64,000 bases of DNA from Cytophagaceae bacterium (GTDB lineage: Bacteria > Bacteroidota > Bacteroidia > Cytophagales > Cytophagaceae), in assembly GCA_021151805.1 (NCBI GenBank), contig JAGKWN010000003.1, forward strand, positions 23,136 through 87,135, read 5' to 3'. Numbering within the stretch: the first letter of the stretch is position 1; every line of letters begins with the position of its first letter. Below are positions 8,889 to 19,432 of the stretch, piece after piece. The notes beneath the pieces were generated by a model. The model saw only the letters and a list, made by a program, of their open reading frames with translations. It had not been told where the DNA came from and searched no databases. The position numbers and the translations under genes were made by a program.

Positions 8889-11162
8889 ATGTCTATAAAT
8901 AAAGAAGACGCTTTAAATTACCACATGCAGGGCAAGCCCGGCAAAATTGAAGTGGTCCCAACCAAAATGTTAAGCTCGCAGTTTGATCTGGCGCTTGCCT
9001 ATTCACCCGGTGTTGCTGAGCCATGTAAAGAAATTGCCTTAACAAAAGAAGATGTATACAAATACACTGCTAAAGGAAATTTAGTGGCTGTAATATCAAA
9101 TGGTACAGCTGTACTTGGTTTGGGAAATATTGGTCCGGATGCTTCCAAGCCAGTAATGGAAGGCAAAGGCGTGTTGTTCAAAAAATTTGCCGGCATAGAT
9201 GTATTTGACCTGGAGATTGATTGCCAGGATCCGGAACAATTCATTAAGATTGTTGAATCGCTGGAGCCCACGTTTGGCGGAGTCAACCTGGAGGATATAA
9301 AAGCACCGGAATGTTTTATTATTGAACAGGAGTTGCGCAAGCGCATGACTATTCCTGTGATGCACGATGATCAGCATGGCACAGCAATTATTTCTTCAGC
9401 GGCGTTATTGAATGCGCTGGAGATTGTTGGCAAAAAAGCAGAAGAAGTAAAAGTAGTAGTGAGTGGCGCCGGTGCGGCAGCTATTTCCTGTACACGTTTA
9501 TACAAGCACCTGGGTGTACGCGCTGAAAACATTGTCATGTGCGACATTAACGGCGTTTTAAGAAAAGACAGACAAGACCTGCACGACTCTCAACTGGAGT
9601 TTGCTACAGACAGAGATCTGCATACGCTGGCAGATGCCATGCCGGGAGCAGATGTATTTGTAGGGCTATCGGCAGGGAATATTTTAAAGCCGGAAGCATT
9701 GCTTACGATGGCAAAAGATCCGATTGTTTTTGCATTGGCAAATCCAACACCGGAGATTGATTATAATCTTGCGATCAGCACAAGGCCTGATATCATCATG
9801 GCTACCGGCCGTTCAGACTATCCGAACCAGGTGAACAATGTACTTGGTTTTCCATATATTTTCAGAGGTGCTTTAGATGTGCGGGCAACCGAGATCAATG
9901 AAGCGATGAAGCTGGCAGCAGTTTACGCCATTGCCAAGCTTGCGAAAGAAGTGGTGCCTGATACCGTAAACAAATCGTACGGAGATAACAGCATTACTTT
10001 TGGTAAATATTATTTAATTCCAAAGCCATTAGATCCTCGTTTGATCACAACCATTTCTCCGGCCGTAGCGAAGGCTGCTATGGAAAGCGGTGTGGCAAAA
10101 AAGAATATCGAAGATTGGGCAGCTTACGAAGTTGAACTATTGCAGCGCATAGGTATTGATCAGCGTTTGATGTCACGCATCATCACGCAAGCGCGGGAGA
10201 ACCCGAAACGCGTTGTGTTTGCGGAAGCAGACAATCTGAAAATTTTGAAAGCAGCACAGATCATTTCAGACGAAGGCATTGCTTATCCGATCTTATTGGG
10301 TAATGCAGAAAAGATAAGAGCTTTACTGGCAGAAAATGCTTTAAGCATAAAAAATCATCTTATCATTGATCCGTTTGAAGAAAAGGAAAAGCGGGCTTAC
10401 TTCGGAAGCCTGCTGCATGAAAAGAGAAAGCGCAAAGGGATTACACAGGAAATCGGAAAAAAATTGATGCGCAACCGTAACTATTACGGTGCAATGATGG
10501 TGGAGACCGGCGAGGCAGACGCATTCATTTCAGGTTTGACACAGGAATACGGCGAAACAATCAAACCTGCTTTACAGGTAATCGGTGTGGAGCCCGGCAT
10601 TAAACGTGTTGCCGGCATGTACATTCTGAGCAATTCAAAAGGCGTGTATTTCTTTTCAGATACAACAGTAAACATGGATCCTACGGCTGAAGAGCTGGTA
10701 GATATTATTGGCGTGACAGCAAGAGGTGTGAAGTTTTTCAATTTTGAACCTCGCATTGCCATGCTTTCCTATTCAAACTTTGGTTCAAACGAAGGAGCTG
10801 TGCCGACAAAGGTTGCCCTGGCTACAAGACTTGCCAAAGAGAAATATCCGGACCTGATTATTGAAGGGGATATTCAGGCGAATGTAGCCGTAGATACCGC
10901 ACTTCAACAGGAAATGTATCCGTTCAGTGCGTTGGCTAAAGAAGGCGCCAACACATTTATTTTCCCGGCATTGACATCGGGCAATATTGCCTATAAACTT
11001 TTGCAGGAAATCGGAGGCATGGAAGCTATTGGCCCGTTGCTGATGGGCATGGCTAAGCCTGTACATATTTTACAACTAGGTTCATCCGTTCGGGAAATTG
11101 TTAATATGGTTGCCATCGCAGTTGTTGATGCGCAATCACAAAACAGCAAAATTAATTTATGA
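8889..11162 (+). CDS. maeB: NADP-dependent malic enzyme, phosphotransacetylase-fused type
   Basis: Oxidatively decarboxylates malate to pyruvate, giving NADPH. 757 residues in two parts: an N-terminal malic enzyme (about 1-425) with the malate-binding YSPGVAEPC and a Rossmann motif V-S-G-A-G-A-A-A, and a C-terminal domain (about 430-757) related to phosphotransacetylase, which in MaeB homologues senses acetyl-CoA and regulates activity; it is not known to act as an active PTA there. Full length and intact. The last bases overlap ruvA by 4 (ATGA), coupling their translation, an arrangement also found in other Bacteroidota. Confidence 0.94.
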   Translation: MSINKEDALNYHMQGKPGKIEVVPTKMLSSQFDLALAYSPGVAEPCKEIALTKEDVYKYTAKGNLVAVISNGTAVLGLGNIGPDASKPVMEGKGVLFKKFAGIDVFDLEIDCQDPEQFIKIVESLEPTFGGVNLEDIKAPECFIIEQELRKRMTIPVMHDDQHGTAIISSAALLNALEIVGKKAEEVKVVVSGAGAAAISCTRLYKHLGVRAENIVMCDINGVLRKDRQDLHDSQLEFATDRDLHTLADAMPGADVFVGLSAGNILKPEALLTMAKDPIVFALANPTPEIDYNLAISTRPDIIMATGRSDYPNQVNNVLGFPYIFRGALDVRATEINEAMKLAAVYAIAKLAKEVVPDTVNKSYGDNSITFGKYYLIPKPLDPRLITTISPAVAKAAMESGVAKKNIEDWAAYEVELLQRIGIDQRLMSRIITQARENPKRVVFAEADNLKILKAAQIISDEGIAYPILLGNAEKIRALLAENALSIKNHLIIDPFEEKEKRAYFGSLLHEKRKRKGITQEIGKKLMRNRNYYGAMMVETGEADAFISGLTQEYGETIKPALQVIGVEPGIKRVAGMYILSNSKGVYFFSDTTVNMDPTAEELVDIIGVTARGVKFFNFEPRIAMLSYSNFGSNEGAVPTKVALATRLAKEKYPDLIIEGDIQANVAVDTALQQEMYPFSALAKEGANTFIFPALTSGNIAYKLLQEIGGMEAIGPLLMGMAKPVHILQLGSSVREIVNMVAIAVVDAQSQNSKINL

Positions 11163-11758
11163 TTGCTTACATAGAGGGCAAGCTTACACAAAAAGACCCC
11201 ACTTTTGTTATTATTGATGTTCAAGGTATCGGCTATCAGGTCCGCATTTCCCTGCACACTTTTTCACAGGTAAAAGAATTAGAAAAAGTTAAAATTCATA
11301 CTTTTTTACATATCAAGGAAGATGCGCATACACTCTTTGGTTTTGCGGATCTTCTGGAAAAAGAAATGTTTTTACATCTTATATCAATAAGTGGTATCGG
11401 ACCAGGAACGGCTTTGGTTGTACTTTCCTCCTTGAACCCGATTGAACTTCGCGATGCGATCTCTGCTGAGGATGTCCGCTCGATTCAGGCAGTAAAGGGA
11501 ATCGGCGCCAAAACGGCTCAGCGCGTGATTCTGGAGCTGAAAGATAAGATGAAAAAAGAGCTGCTGCATGCATCTTCAGATTCTAAACAGATTTTTGCTG
11601 TTACGCACAATAGTATACGTTCTGAAGCGTTAACTGCCTTGATAACATTAGGATTTACCAAAAATGTAGCTGAAAAGAATTTAGATCTCATTTTGAAGAG
11701 TAATTCTAACACGTTGACTCTGGAAGATTTAATCAAACAGGCATTAAAAATGTCTTGA
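11159..11758 (+). CDS. ruvA: Holliday junction helicase subunit RuvA
   Basis: RuvA tetramers bind four-way junctions and direct RuvB to drive branch migration in recombinational repair. 199 residues with the three expected domains: N-terminal OB fold (M-I-A-Y-I-E-G-K-L), two helix-hairpin-helix motifs (ISGIGPGTAL and VKGIGAKTAQR, about residues 78-125), and the small C-terminal RuvB-contact domain ending L-E-D-L-I-K-Q-A-L. It overlaps maeB by 4 bases and lies 12 bases before sprA; ruvA next to sprA is common synteny in gliding Bacteroidota. ruvB is not nearby. Confidence 0.95.
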   Translation: MIAYIEGKLTQKDPTFVIIDVQGIGYQVRISLHTFSQVKELEKVKIHTFLHIKEDAHTLFGFADLLEKEMFLHLISISGIGPGTALVVLSSLNPIELRDAISAEDVRSIQAVKGIGAKTAQRVILELKDKMKKELLHASSDSKQIFAVTHNSIRSEALTALITLGFTKNVAEKNLDLILKSNSNTLTLEDLIKQALKMS

Positions 11759-11770
11759 TAATACCCCTCT

Positions 11771-14700
11771 GTGAACATTAAGAAAAGTATCATACTATCG
11801 ATTATAGGTTTTTCCCTATTTTTTGTCTTTTGGGCTGCCTGGTCAGGCACACCCTATGGACAAAAATATAACTTTAATCGGTTGTTGATACCTGAGGATA
11901 GTACCACTAAACAGACAAAATCCCGCCGGCCTACCTATACCCCGGAAGATCGTTTAGGTGATAAATACAACAACCCTACCGATAAGTCTCCTTTAGAATT
12001 GAAGGATCCCGACAATATCACGGAAGAAGTTGAAATTGATTCAGCCACCGGTAATTACATTGTTACGGAGAAGGTTGGTGATATGGAATACCGTACGCAG
12101 ACCTATCTGACATTCGAAGAATATTATAAATACAAAAACCGGCAGATGCTCCGCGATTACTACCAGAAAAAGGGAGCAGACCCAATGGCCACCGATCCGA
12201 AGTTAAATAAGCCCGGCCAGCCTTTTGGATTTACCAAACACATCAAAGGTCTTGAAGGCCCCTTCGGCAGTAACTATGTAGATATTCGTCCAAGCGGTCT
12301 TGTTGTGCTTGATTTTGCCGGCCGCTGGCAACGTGTAAACAACCCTACGCTACCAATCAAACAACAACGTAACGGCTTGTTTGATTTCGATGAACAGATC
12401 AGTATGAACGTTGTCGGAAAGATCGGTGAAAAATTAAAGCTTACTGTTAACTGGGATACCAAGGCTGCGTTCGAATTTCAGAACAGTGTAAAAATTCAAT
12501 ACACCGCTTTCGAAGAAGATATCATTCAGGGTATAGAGGTTGGGCGTGTAAACATGCCGCTAAACTCTTCGTTGATGACGGGGCCGCAAAACCTGTTTGG
12601 TTTTAAAACAAAACTGCAGTTCGGCCGCTTGGCTGTTACAGCAGTAGCCGCAAGGCAAGATGGTAAGCTGGATGAAATTGTAATCGGCGGCGGTGGCCAG
12701 GGCCGTACATTCCAGATTAAAGCAGATCAATACGAGCCTTATAGACACTTTTTCTTGAGCCAGTTTTTTAGAGCCAACTACGAAAAATCATTAAAATCAA
12801 GCCCAACAGTAACATCAGGCGTACAGGTAACAAGGGTTGAGGTGTATATTACCAACCGTAACAATACAACTGCCAACTTACGGAACGTAGTAGGTTATAT
12901 GGATCTGGGTGAAGGTGATTCATTGTACCGTCCGGATCTGGCAATCCCTGCGAATGCTGGCAAACACGCTGCATACAATGAAATTAACAGATTATACAGT
13001 ACCGATCCTACAGCTGCTAGCGTAACGAAATACAGAGATCCGGCAACGCTTGCATCCGATCTTCAAACGAATATCAATCCTTTGTGTAACTGTTCGTTCT
13101 CGGATGGGTCGGATTATACATATTTGAAAAGTGCGAGAAAACTTTCAAGCTCTGAATTCACTTTTAACCCAAGCTTAGGATACATAACACTTCAGACCAG
13201 AATAAGAGAAGATGAAGCATTGTTGGTCGCTTATGAATATTCTTATGAAGGCAAGATTTACAAAGTCGGTGAATTGAACGAAGATTATGCAACGCTGCCT
13301 GCAACAGACATGGTTGTTGCTAAAATGATCAAGCCACCGTTGGTAAAGACAAGGCTCCCGACATGGGATCTGATGATGAAAAACATTTATCAGTTGGGTG
13401 TGACGCAGCTTCAGCGCGACAATTTTCAATTCCGTATTATTTATAAGGATGATGCTTCCGGTGCAGATATTCCAAACTTGCAGGAAGGGACTAATACGAA
13501 GAATGTACCCTTGCTTCGTTTGACAGGGCTGGATTTGTTGAACCCGAACAATGACCCGTCTCCGGATGGTAACTTTGATTATGTGGAAGGAGTAACCGTT
13601 GATTCTAAAAACGGGCGTGTCATATTTCCCGTACTCGAACCTTTTGGTACAAACCTGGAAAAATATTTTCTACCGTCAGAAGCAGACCTGAAACAGAAAT
13701 ATGTTTTCTCAGAATTATATGATTCTACTTTGTCTGATGCACAGCAGATGGCAAGTAAGGATAAATATTTTTTCAACGGACGGTATACAGCAGGGACAGC
13801 AAGTGAAATTATTTTGCCTGGCATCAACGTAGCCCAGGGATCAGTGATTGTAATTGCAGGAAGCAACCAATTGCAGGAAGGCTTGGATTATACCGTTGAT
13901 TATAACCTCGGTCGTATACGGATCATCAATGAAAGCGTACTGGCATCCGGTCAGGAGATTCGCATCCGTTTTGAAAAGCAGGATTTGTTCAACTTCAGGC
14001 GAAAGTCATTTTTAGGAACCCGACTGGATTACAAGGTCAATGATAATATTTTATTAGGAGGAACGCTCCTCCATTCGAATGAAGCACCTAATATCACCCG
14101 TGTAAACATTGGAGATGAACCGGCAGCCAATACCATCTGGGGACTTGATGCCAGTGTGAAGCAGGACTCAAGATTACTGACACGTGCAGTCGATCTGTTA
14201 CCAGTAGTGTCAACAAAGGCAAAATCAAGCATTAATTTCCAGGGTGAATTTGCTCAGTTTCTTCCAGGCTACAACAAGATCATTGATAAGAATGGAAATG
14301 GCGATGGTGGTATCGCATTCATCGATGATTTTGAAGGAACGAAAACACCGTATGATTTAACACGCTCGCCGATGACCTGGCGCGTGGCTTCTACACCGCA
14401 GCGTTTCCCGGAAGCAGCCATCAAAGATACCTCATTGGCATTTTCAAAATACAGGGCAAAATTGGCATGGTATAATATTGATAACCTTTTTTATCGCAGC
14501 AATAATGGTTTGCCAGGTTATTTAGCTCAAATCAATAACCACTTTGAGCGGAGCGTTACACAGCAGGAATTATATCCGAACCAGGATGTGAATGTTGCTG
14601 TAACAAACATTCCTACCCTTGACCTGGCCTATTATCCAAGGGAGAGAGGTACTTTTAACTACAACTCCAATCTTGATAGCGAAGGTAAGCTAAGAGACTC

Positions 14701-17700
14701 AACAAGAAACTGGGCCGGTATGACCAAGGATCTGAGGAATGATGTGGATTTTGATAACGCCAATATTCAGTACATCGAGTTCTGGTTGATGAGCCCGTAT
14801 CAAAAAGAAGAAGATCCGTCTTTTAATAATGGGAAAGGAAAGACTACAACGGTTGATGGAAAACCATTTGATCAAACAAATAAAGGTAAATTATATTTCA
14901 ACTTAGGTAGTATTTCAGAAGATGTATTGCCGGATCAGGTGCAGTCATTTGAAAATGGATTGCCAATTAATGATGCTGATACATCTTCTATAGATACAAC
15001 GGCATGGGGGGTAGTTACCAACAAACAATTTATTACCAACGCTTTTGACAACTCTGCCGACTCCCGAAGCAAGCAGGATGTAGGTTTGGATGGATTAAAC
15101 GATGCAGGTGAAGTTGCCTTCTTTAAAAATTTTACTGCAGCTATAGAAGGTAAATCATTTACCCGCGCGCAAAAAGATAATATCCTGAACGATGTATCGG
15201 CAGATAACTTTCAATATTACCTCGGGCAGGATCAGGATGATGCAGAGGCATCAATTCTGCAGCGTTACAAAAACTACCAGCGTACACAAAACAACTCACC
15301 GCTGAATTCCGGCGCTACTTTCACACCTTCAAATTCTAATTATCCGGACAACGAAGATCTGAATGGTGACAATACACTGAATACGCTGGAAGAATACTAT
15401 GAATATGAAGTTGATATTGATCCGAATAAACTTGTTGTCGGACAAAACTATATTGTAAGCAAAAACCAGGCGAACGTTACTCTTCCCGATGGTACCCCTA
15501 CAACAGTAGACTGGTATCAGTTCCGTATTCCTATCCGTACGCCCGATTCAATTGTAGGAGATATACAGGGATACAAGACTATTAAATGGATGCGTACTTA
15601 TGTGACAGGTTTTAAATCACCTGTAGTACTTAGAATGGCGCAGTTCCAGCTGGTAGCAAACCAATGGAGAAATTATCAGCTCGATGATCTGGATCAGGGT
15701 AATGGCTTGCAGATATCACCACGTTCAGATCTTACCGCATTGGATATTTCGGTTGTGAATATTGAAGAGAATGGCGGCGGCAATCAGGACAGTACATCAA
15801 CCTATGTTTTGCCCCCGGGCTTTAACCGTGATTACGACGCTACTTCTGTAACAACCCGCAGAACCAATGAACAATCGTTGCGGGAGTGTATCACTGGCCT
15901 GGAAGATGGTTATTCAAAAGCGGCTTACAAAGGTGTAAACCTGAATCTGATGAACTATTCACAGATCAATATGTTCCTGCATGCAGAGAGTACGCAGAGT
16001 GGGATTAAGGATAAGGATGCGGTTGCTTTTTTACGTTTTGGAACAGATTATGTGAACAACTATTATGAGATTGAAGTACCGCTGTATTTGACAAGTGATC
16101 CTATAAATTCCGCAGATCCGAATTATGTATGGCGAAGTGAAAATGAAATCATCATTGCGATCAGTGACCTGATCAATACCAAAGTTGCGCGGAATGCCGC
16201 GCATGCTTCTACCCAGGAGCGGTTTGCAAACCCCAATTTTTCAAATCCGAATGGACAAAAATTATATGTCGTTGGTAATCCGGACATGTCGGCCGTTGTA
16301 ACCATCATGATCGGTTTGCGCAACCCATATGGCGGAAATAAAAACCCATTAAACTTCTGTATCTGGGCAGATGAATTGCGCGCTTCCGGATTTGTTACGC
16401 ATAGCTCGTACGCGTATGCAGGTAAGCTGAATATGAATCTTGCAGATCTCGGTCAGCTGAATTCTTCCATCCGATATACCTCAGCCGGATTTGGTTCTTT
16501 GGATCAGAAAGTGTCGCAGCGGGAACGTGCCAATACCATTGAATATGGTATCAACACAACGCTGAACATGGAAAAATTCATTCCGGGCAAAACAGGAATA
16601 AAACTTCCGATGTATATCGGCTATAACAGAAAAGCTATTTCTCCTCAATACGATCCGTTAAACCCCGATGTCACGCTGGCGCAATCGGTCAATAATAGCG
16701 ATGACCCCTCGGGGTACAAGAAGATGATCATAGACCAAACCGCCACGAAAGCAATCAACTTCACCAATGTTCAAAAGGTGAAGGTGAAGCCGAATGCAAA
16801 AAAACATATCTATGATGTAGAGAACCTCTCGCTCTCGCTCGGGTACACCGAAACCAAACGAACGAGTTATGAGATTAAAGATTATACCAATACAAATTAC
16901 AAAGGTGGTTTGGGCTATAATTATACAAGCCAGGCCAAACCTATAACACCATTCAAATCGATGACCGCCAAAGGTGGTATGGCACCGTTGCTTAAAGATT
17001 TCAATTTCTCGCTCATGCCAAGTCAATTGGGCTTTAGAGGAGACCTGAACAGAACGCTTACAAAAACACAATATTATCAATCGGGTCCGTTGACCCCGGG
17101 GCAGGTGGCGAATTACCAGAAATCGTTCACGTTCACCCGTACCTATAATATGATGTGGAACCTGACCAAATCAATCAATACGACGTATACAGCCGATGCG
17201 TATGCCATCATTGATGAGCCAAACAGAGAGCCGGGAGGTAAAGAATATAGCGATAGTATTCTCTCGAACCTGAAGCATTTCGGGCGTATGAAAACCTTCA
17301 ACCAGAATATAAATTTCAATTACAAACTTCCGCTGGATAAAATTAAAGCATTGAACTGGACTTCCATGGATTATACCTATGGGGCAGGCTATTCGTGGGC
17401 TTCAGGCGCATTGATACAAAGAGATACCTTGGGTAACTCCATTCAGAATAAGCAGAACAATACCATCAATGCCAAGATCGATCTGGATAAATTATATAAT
17501 AAGTCGAAATTTTTAACGGAAATGAATAAGCCTAAACCTCCAGTGGTGAAGCCCGATCCCAAAGATACATCCAGAAAAATACCGCCTCCGAATCGTACGG
17601 CTCTGAAAGCCTTTTTCAAAACGCTGATGATGATACGGAACGCAAACGTATCTTATACTTCTGCACGCAGTACAGACATGGCTGGGTATAAGCCGATACC

Positions 17701-18979
17701 TAAATATATTGGTTTGTCGGATTGGGAGACTGCCGGAACCATGCTGCCCTTTGTATTCGGATCGCAGGATTCTGATTTCAGGTATAAAGCCGCAGATGCT
17801 GGCATGATTTCGAAATCCAGGTCGTTACTTTCTCCTTACAGGCAAACGGTTACAAATACCATTAATGCAAAAATCAACGTAGAGCCTCTCCGTGATTTTA
17901 AAATAGTTCTTGAATCAAAAGTTGCAATCGGTAGTATCTATGAAGAACAATTCCGGATTGATAGTACGCGGACGCACTTTGTGTCGGACAACCCACGCAA
18001 AAGTGGTAATTACTCCGTTTCTACCATTACAATCTTAACGGCATTTGATAAACATATTGCTGGTTCGATTGATCCGAATTCTTCATCTCATTTCCAGGAT
18101 TATACTAATTACAGACAGATCATGGCAGACAGGCTTGAAGCAAGTACAGGCCAGAAGTATGAACTTAATTCTCAAAGCGTGTTGATGCCGGCATTCCTTG
18201 CAGCCTACATGGGGCAGGATCCGAATAAAACTAATTTAAATGGTGTTGCTAAAATTCCTTTGCCGGGCTGGCAGCTGGATTATGCAGGTTTGGCAAAGAT
18301 TGCATTCTTAAAAAAGAAATTCCAATCCATTACCCTTTCGCATAAATACTCCAGTACCTATACGGTAGGTAGCTACATCAGTTCCCTGGAATATAATTCA
18401 AGTTATATTACCCCGGATGGTAATTTCTATAACTCCAACCAGATTCCTACAGCCTTGAATGCCTCCGGACAAATTATTCCGTTGTATGTACTGAACGGGG
18501 TTTCCATAAACGAAGCTTTTGCGCCATTCATCGGATTTAATGCACGTACAAAAAATAAAGTTTCGTATAAATTAACCTATGCCCGGACCCGGATGTTGAA
18601 TATGTCGCTGACGAATGCCCAATTGACGGAGAGTTACAACAACTCTATTCAGGTCGGAATTGGTTTCGCACGTTCCAATGTACCGATACCGAAGTTTTTC
18701 ACCCGCGGACAAAAAGTTAACCTGAAAAACGAATTAAACATTCAGATCAACTTTACGATCAATGATATGATTACATATCAGCGGAAGTTTTATGAAAGCG
18801 CAACGGTAACGGCAGGTAATACCAACGTTCAGTTCAAACCAACTGTGAGTTATAATATTTCACAGCGGGTTACCATGCAGTTGTATTTCGAACGTACGAT
18901 CAACAGTCCGAAAATATCTTCTTCTTACAGAAGGGCTACCACGGCAATTGGTTTGCAGATACGATTCACGCTTTCATAA
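11771..18979 (+). CDS. sprA: SprA (Sov), outer-membrane channel of the type IX secretion system
   Basis: The largest gene here, 2402 residues, starting at GTG. SprA forms the very large beta-barrel through which type IX substrates cross the outer membrane, and is needed for gliding and cell-surface enzyme export in Bacteroidota. Visible support: an N-terminal hydrophobic export signal (residues 5-24), the enormous length typical of the family, W-x-x-M/W-R-motifs and Asp/Asn-rich strands throughout, repeated alternating-hydrophobic strands to the C-terminus, and a terminal R-F-T-L-S strand ending in the expected barrel style. Neighbours ruvA and gcvH match family synteny. I could not mark the two SprA_N domains precisely. 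Uninterrupted, so presumably functional. Confidence 0.93.
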   Translation: MNIKKSIILSIIGFSLFFVFWAAWSGTPYGQKYNFNRLLIPEDSTTKQTKSRRPTYTPEDRLGDKYNNPTDKSPLELKDPDNITEEVEIDSATGNYIVTEKVGDMEYRTQTYLTFEEYYKYKNRQMLRDYYQKKGADPMATDPKLNKPGQPFGFTKHIKGLEGPFGSNYVDIRPSGLVVLDFAGRWQRVNNPTLPIKQQRNGLFDFDEQISMNVVGKIGEKLKLTVNWDTKAAFEFQNSVKIQYTAFEEDIIQGIEVGRVNMPLNSSLMTGPQNLFGFKTKLQFGRLAVTAVAARQDGKLDEIVIGGGGQGRTFQIKADQYEPYRHFFLSQFFRANYEKSLKSSPTVTSGVQVTRVEVYITNRNNTTANLRNVVGYMDLGEGDSLYRPDLAIPANAGKHAAYNEINRLYSTDPTAASVTKYRDPATLASDLQTNINPLCNCSFSDGSDYTYLKSARKLSSSEFTFNPSLGYITLQTRIREDEALLVAYEYSYEGKIYKVGELNEDYATLPATDMVVAKMIKPPLVKTRLPTWDLMMKNIYQLGVTQLQRDNFQFRIIYKDDASGADIPNLQEGTNTKNVPLLRLTGLDLLNPNNDPSPDGNFDYVEGVTVDSKNGRVIFPVLEPFGTNLEKYFLPSEADLKQKYVFSELYDSTLSDAQQMASKDKYFFNGRYTAGTASEIILPGINVAQGSVIVIAGSNQLQEGLDYTVDYNLGRIRIINESVLASGQEIRIRFEKQDLFNFRRKSFLGTRLDYKVNDNILLGGTLLHSNEAPNITRVNIGDEPAANTIWGLDASVKQDSRLLTRAVDLLPVVSTKAKSSINFQGEFAQFLPGYNKIIDKNGNGDGGIAFIDDFEGTKTPYDLTRSPMTWRVASTPQRFPEAAIKDTSLAFSKYRAKLAWYNIDNLFYRSNNGLPGYLAQINNHFERSVTQQELYPNQDVNVAVTNIPTLDLAYYPRERGTFNYNSNLDSEGKLRDSTRNWAGMTKDLRNDVDFDNANIQYIEFWLMSPYQKEEDPSFNNGKGKTTTVDGKPFDQTNKGKLYFNLGSISEDVLPDQVQSFENGLPINDADTSSIDTTAWGVVTNKQFITNAFDNSADSRSKQDVGLDGLNDAGEVAFFKNFTAAIEGKSFTRAQKDNILNDVSADNFQYYLGQDQDDAEASILQRYKNYQRTQNNSPLNSGATFTPSNSNYPDNEDLNGDNTLNTLEEYYEYEVDIDPNKLVVGQNYIVSKNQANVTLPDGTPTTVDWYQFRIPIRTPDSIVGDIQGYKTIKWMRTYVTGFKSPVVLRMAQFQLVANQWRNYQLDDLDQGNGLQISPRSDLTALDISVVNIEENGGGNQDSTSTYVLPPGFNRDYDATSVTTRRTNEQSLRECITGLEDGYSKAAYKGVNLNLMNYSQINMFLHAESTQSGIKDKDAVAFLRFGTDYVNNYYEIEVPLYLTSDPINSADPNYVWRSENEIIIAISDLINTKVARNAAHASTQERFANPNFSNPNGQKLYVVGNPDMSAVVTIMIGLRNPYGGNKNPLNFCIWADELRASGFVTHSSYAYAGKLNMNLADLGQLNSSIRYTSAGFGSLDQKVSQRERANTIEYGINTTLNMEKFIPGKTGIKLPMYIGYNRKAISPQYDPLNPDVTLAQSVNNSDDPSGYKKMIIDQTATKAINFTNVQKVKVKPNAKKHIYDVENLSLSLGYTETKRTSYEIKDYTNTNYKGGLGYNYTSQAKPITPFKSMTAKGGMAPLLKDFNFSLMPSQLGFRGDLNRTLTKTQYYQSGPLTPGQVANYQKSFTFTRTYNMMWNLTKSINTTYTADAYAIIDEPNREPGGKEYSDSILSNLKHFGRMKTFNQNINFNYKLPLDKIKALNWTSMDYTYGAGYSWASGALIQRDTLGNSIQNKQNNTINAKIDLDKLYNKSKFLTEMNKPKPPVVKPDPKDTSRKIPPPNRTALKAFFKTLMMIRNANVSYTSARSTDMAGYKPIPKYIGLSDWETAGTMLPFVFGSQDSDFRYKAADAGMISKSRSLLSPYRQTVTNTINAKINVEPLRDFKIVLESKVAIGSIYEEQFRIDSTRTHFVSDNPRKSGNYSVSTITILTAFDKHIAGSIDPNSSSHFQDYTNYRQIMADRLEASTGQKYELNSQSVLMPAFLAAYMGQDPNKTNLNGVAKIPLPGWQLDYAGLAKIAFLKKKFQSITLSHKYSSTYTVGSYISSLEYNSSYITPDGNFYNSNQIPTALNASGQIIPLYVLNGVSINEAFAPFIGFNARTKNKVSYKLTYARTRMLNMSLTNAQLTESYNNSIQVGIGFARSNVPIPKFFTRGQKVNLKNELNIQINFTINDMITYQRKFYESATVTAGNTNVQFKPTVSYNISQRVTMQLYFERTINSPKISSSYRRATTAIGLQIRFTLS

Positions 18980-19000
18980 TAGGCATGCAAAAGGCTTAAT

Positions 19001-19031
19001 TTTGCTTTCAAGGTAAAAGAGTGTAATTTTG
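19001..19031 (+). promoter_or_regulatory. Bacteroidota-type promoter for gcvH
   Basis: TTTG at 19001-19004, then 19 bases, then TAATTTTG at 19024-19031, an exact match to the consensus TTTG-N19-TAnnTTTG recognised by the unusual primary sigma factor of this phylum. Transcription would start a few bases on, leaving a leader of about 15 bases before the gcvH ATG. A second TAATTTTG at 18997-19004 overlaps the -33 element. Confidence 0.75.
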
Positions 19032-19051
19032 GGTATTAAACTAAAGAATTT

Positions 19052-19432
19052 ATGAACTTTCCTTCTGAATTAAAGTACAGCAAAGATCACGAATGGATTC
19101 GTGTTGAAGGTCAGACAGCATATGTCGGCATTACGGATTTTGCACAAAAAGAATTAGGTGACATCGTTTATCTGGATGTAACATCTGTAGGTCAGAAAAT
19201 TGCTAAAGAAGAAATATTCGGAACCATCGAAGCTGTGAAGACGGTTTCAGATTTGTTCATGCCTGTAAATGCTGAAGTATTGGAATTCAACAATGCGTTG
19301 GAGTCTGAGCCGGAATTAGTAAACACAGACCCGTATGGCAAAGGCTGGATCGTAAAAGTAGCCCTTGCTGATGCAACAGAATTAAATGCGCTTTTAGACG
19401 CTGCTGCATATACTGCTTTAGTAGGTGCTTAA
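19052..19432 (+). CDS. gcvH: Glycine cleavage system H protein
   Basis: Lipoyl-carrying shuttle of the glycine cleavage system, moving the aminomethyl group between P, T and L proteins. 126 residues, the normal size. The lipoylation motif is plain: G-T-I-E-A-V-K-T-V-S-D with the modified Lys about residue 64, flanked by the lipoyl-domain fold, and the N-terminal KYSKDHEW is characteristic. It has its own promoter just upstream and overlaps the VanZ-like gene by 8 bases. The other gcv genes are not nearby, as is usual in this phylum. Confidence 0.96.
   Translation: MNFPSELKYSKDHEWIRVEGQTAYVGITDFAQKELGDIVYLDVTSVGQKIAKEEIFGTIEAVKTVSDLFMPVNAEVLEFNNALESEPELVNTDPYGKGWIVKVALADATELNALLDAAAYTALVGA

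Noticed and set aside
10785..11066. Minus-strand ORFs over maeB, and similar frames over gatA, sprA, thrA and others
   Set aside because: They are opposite-strand shadows of well-supported genes, with unlikely amino-acid composition.
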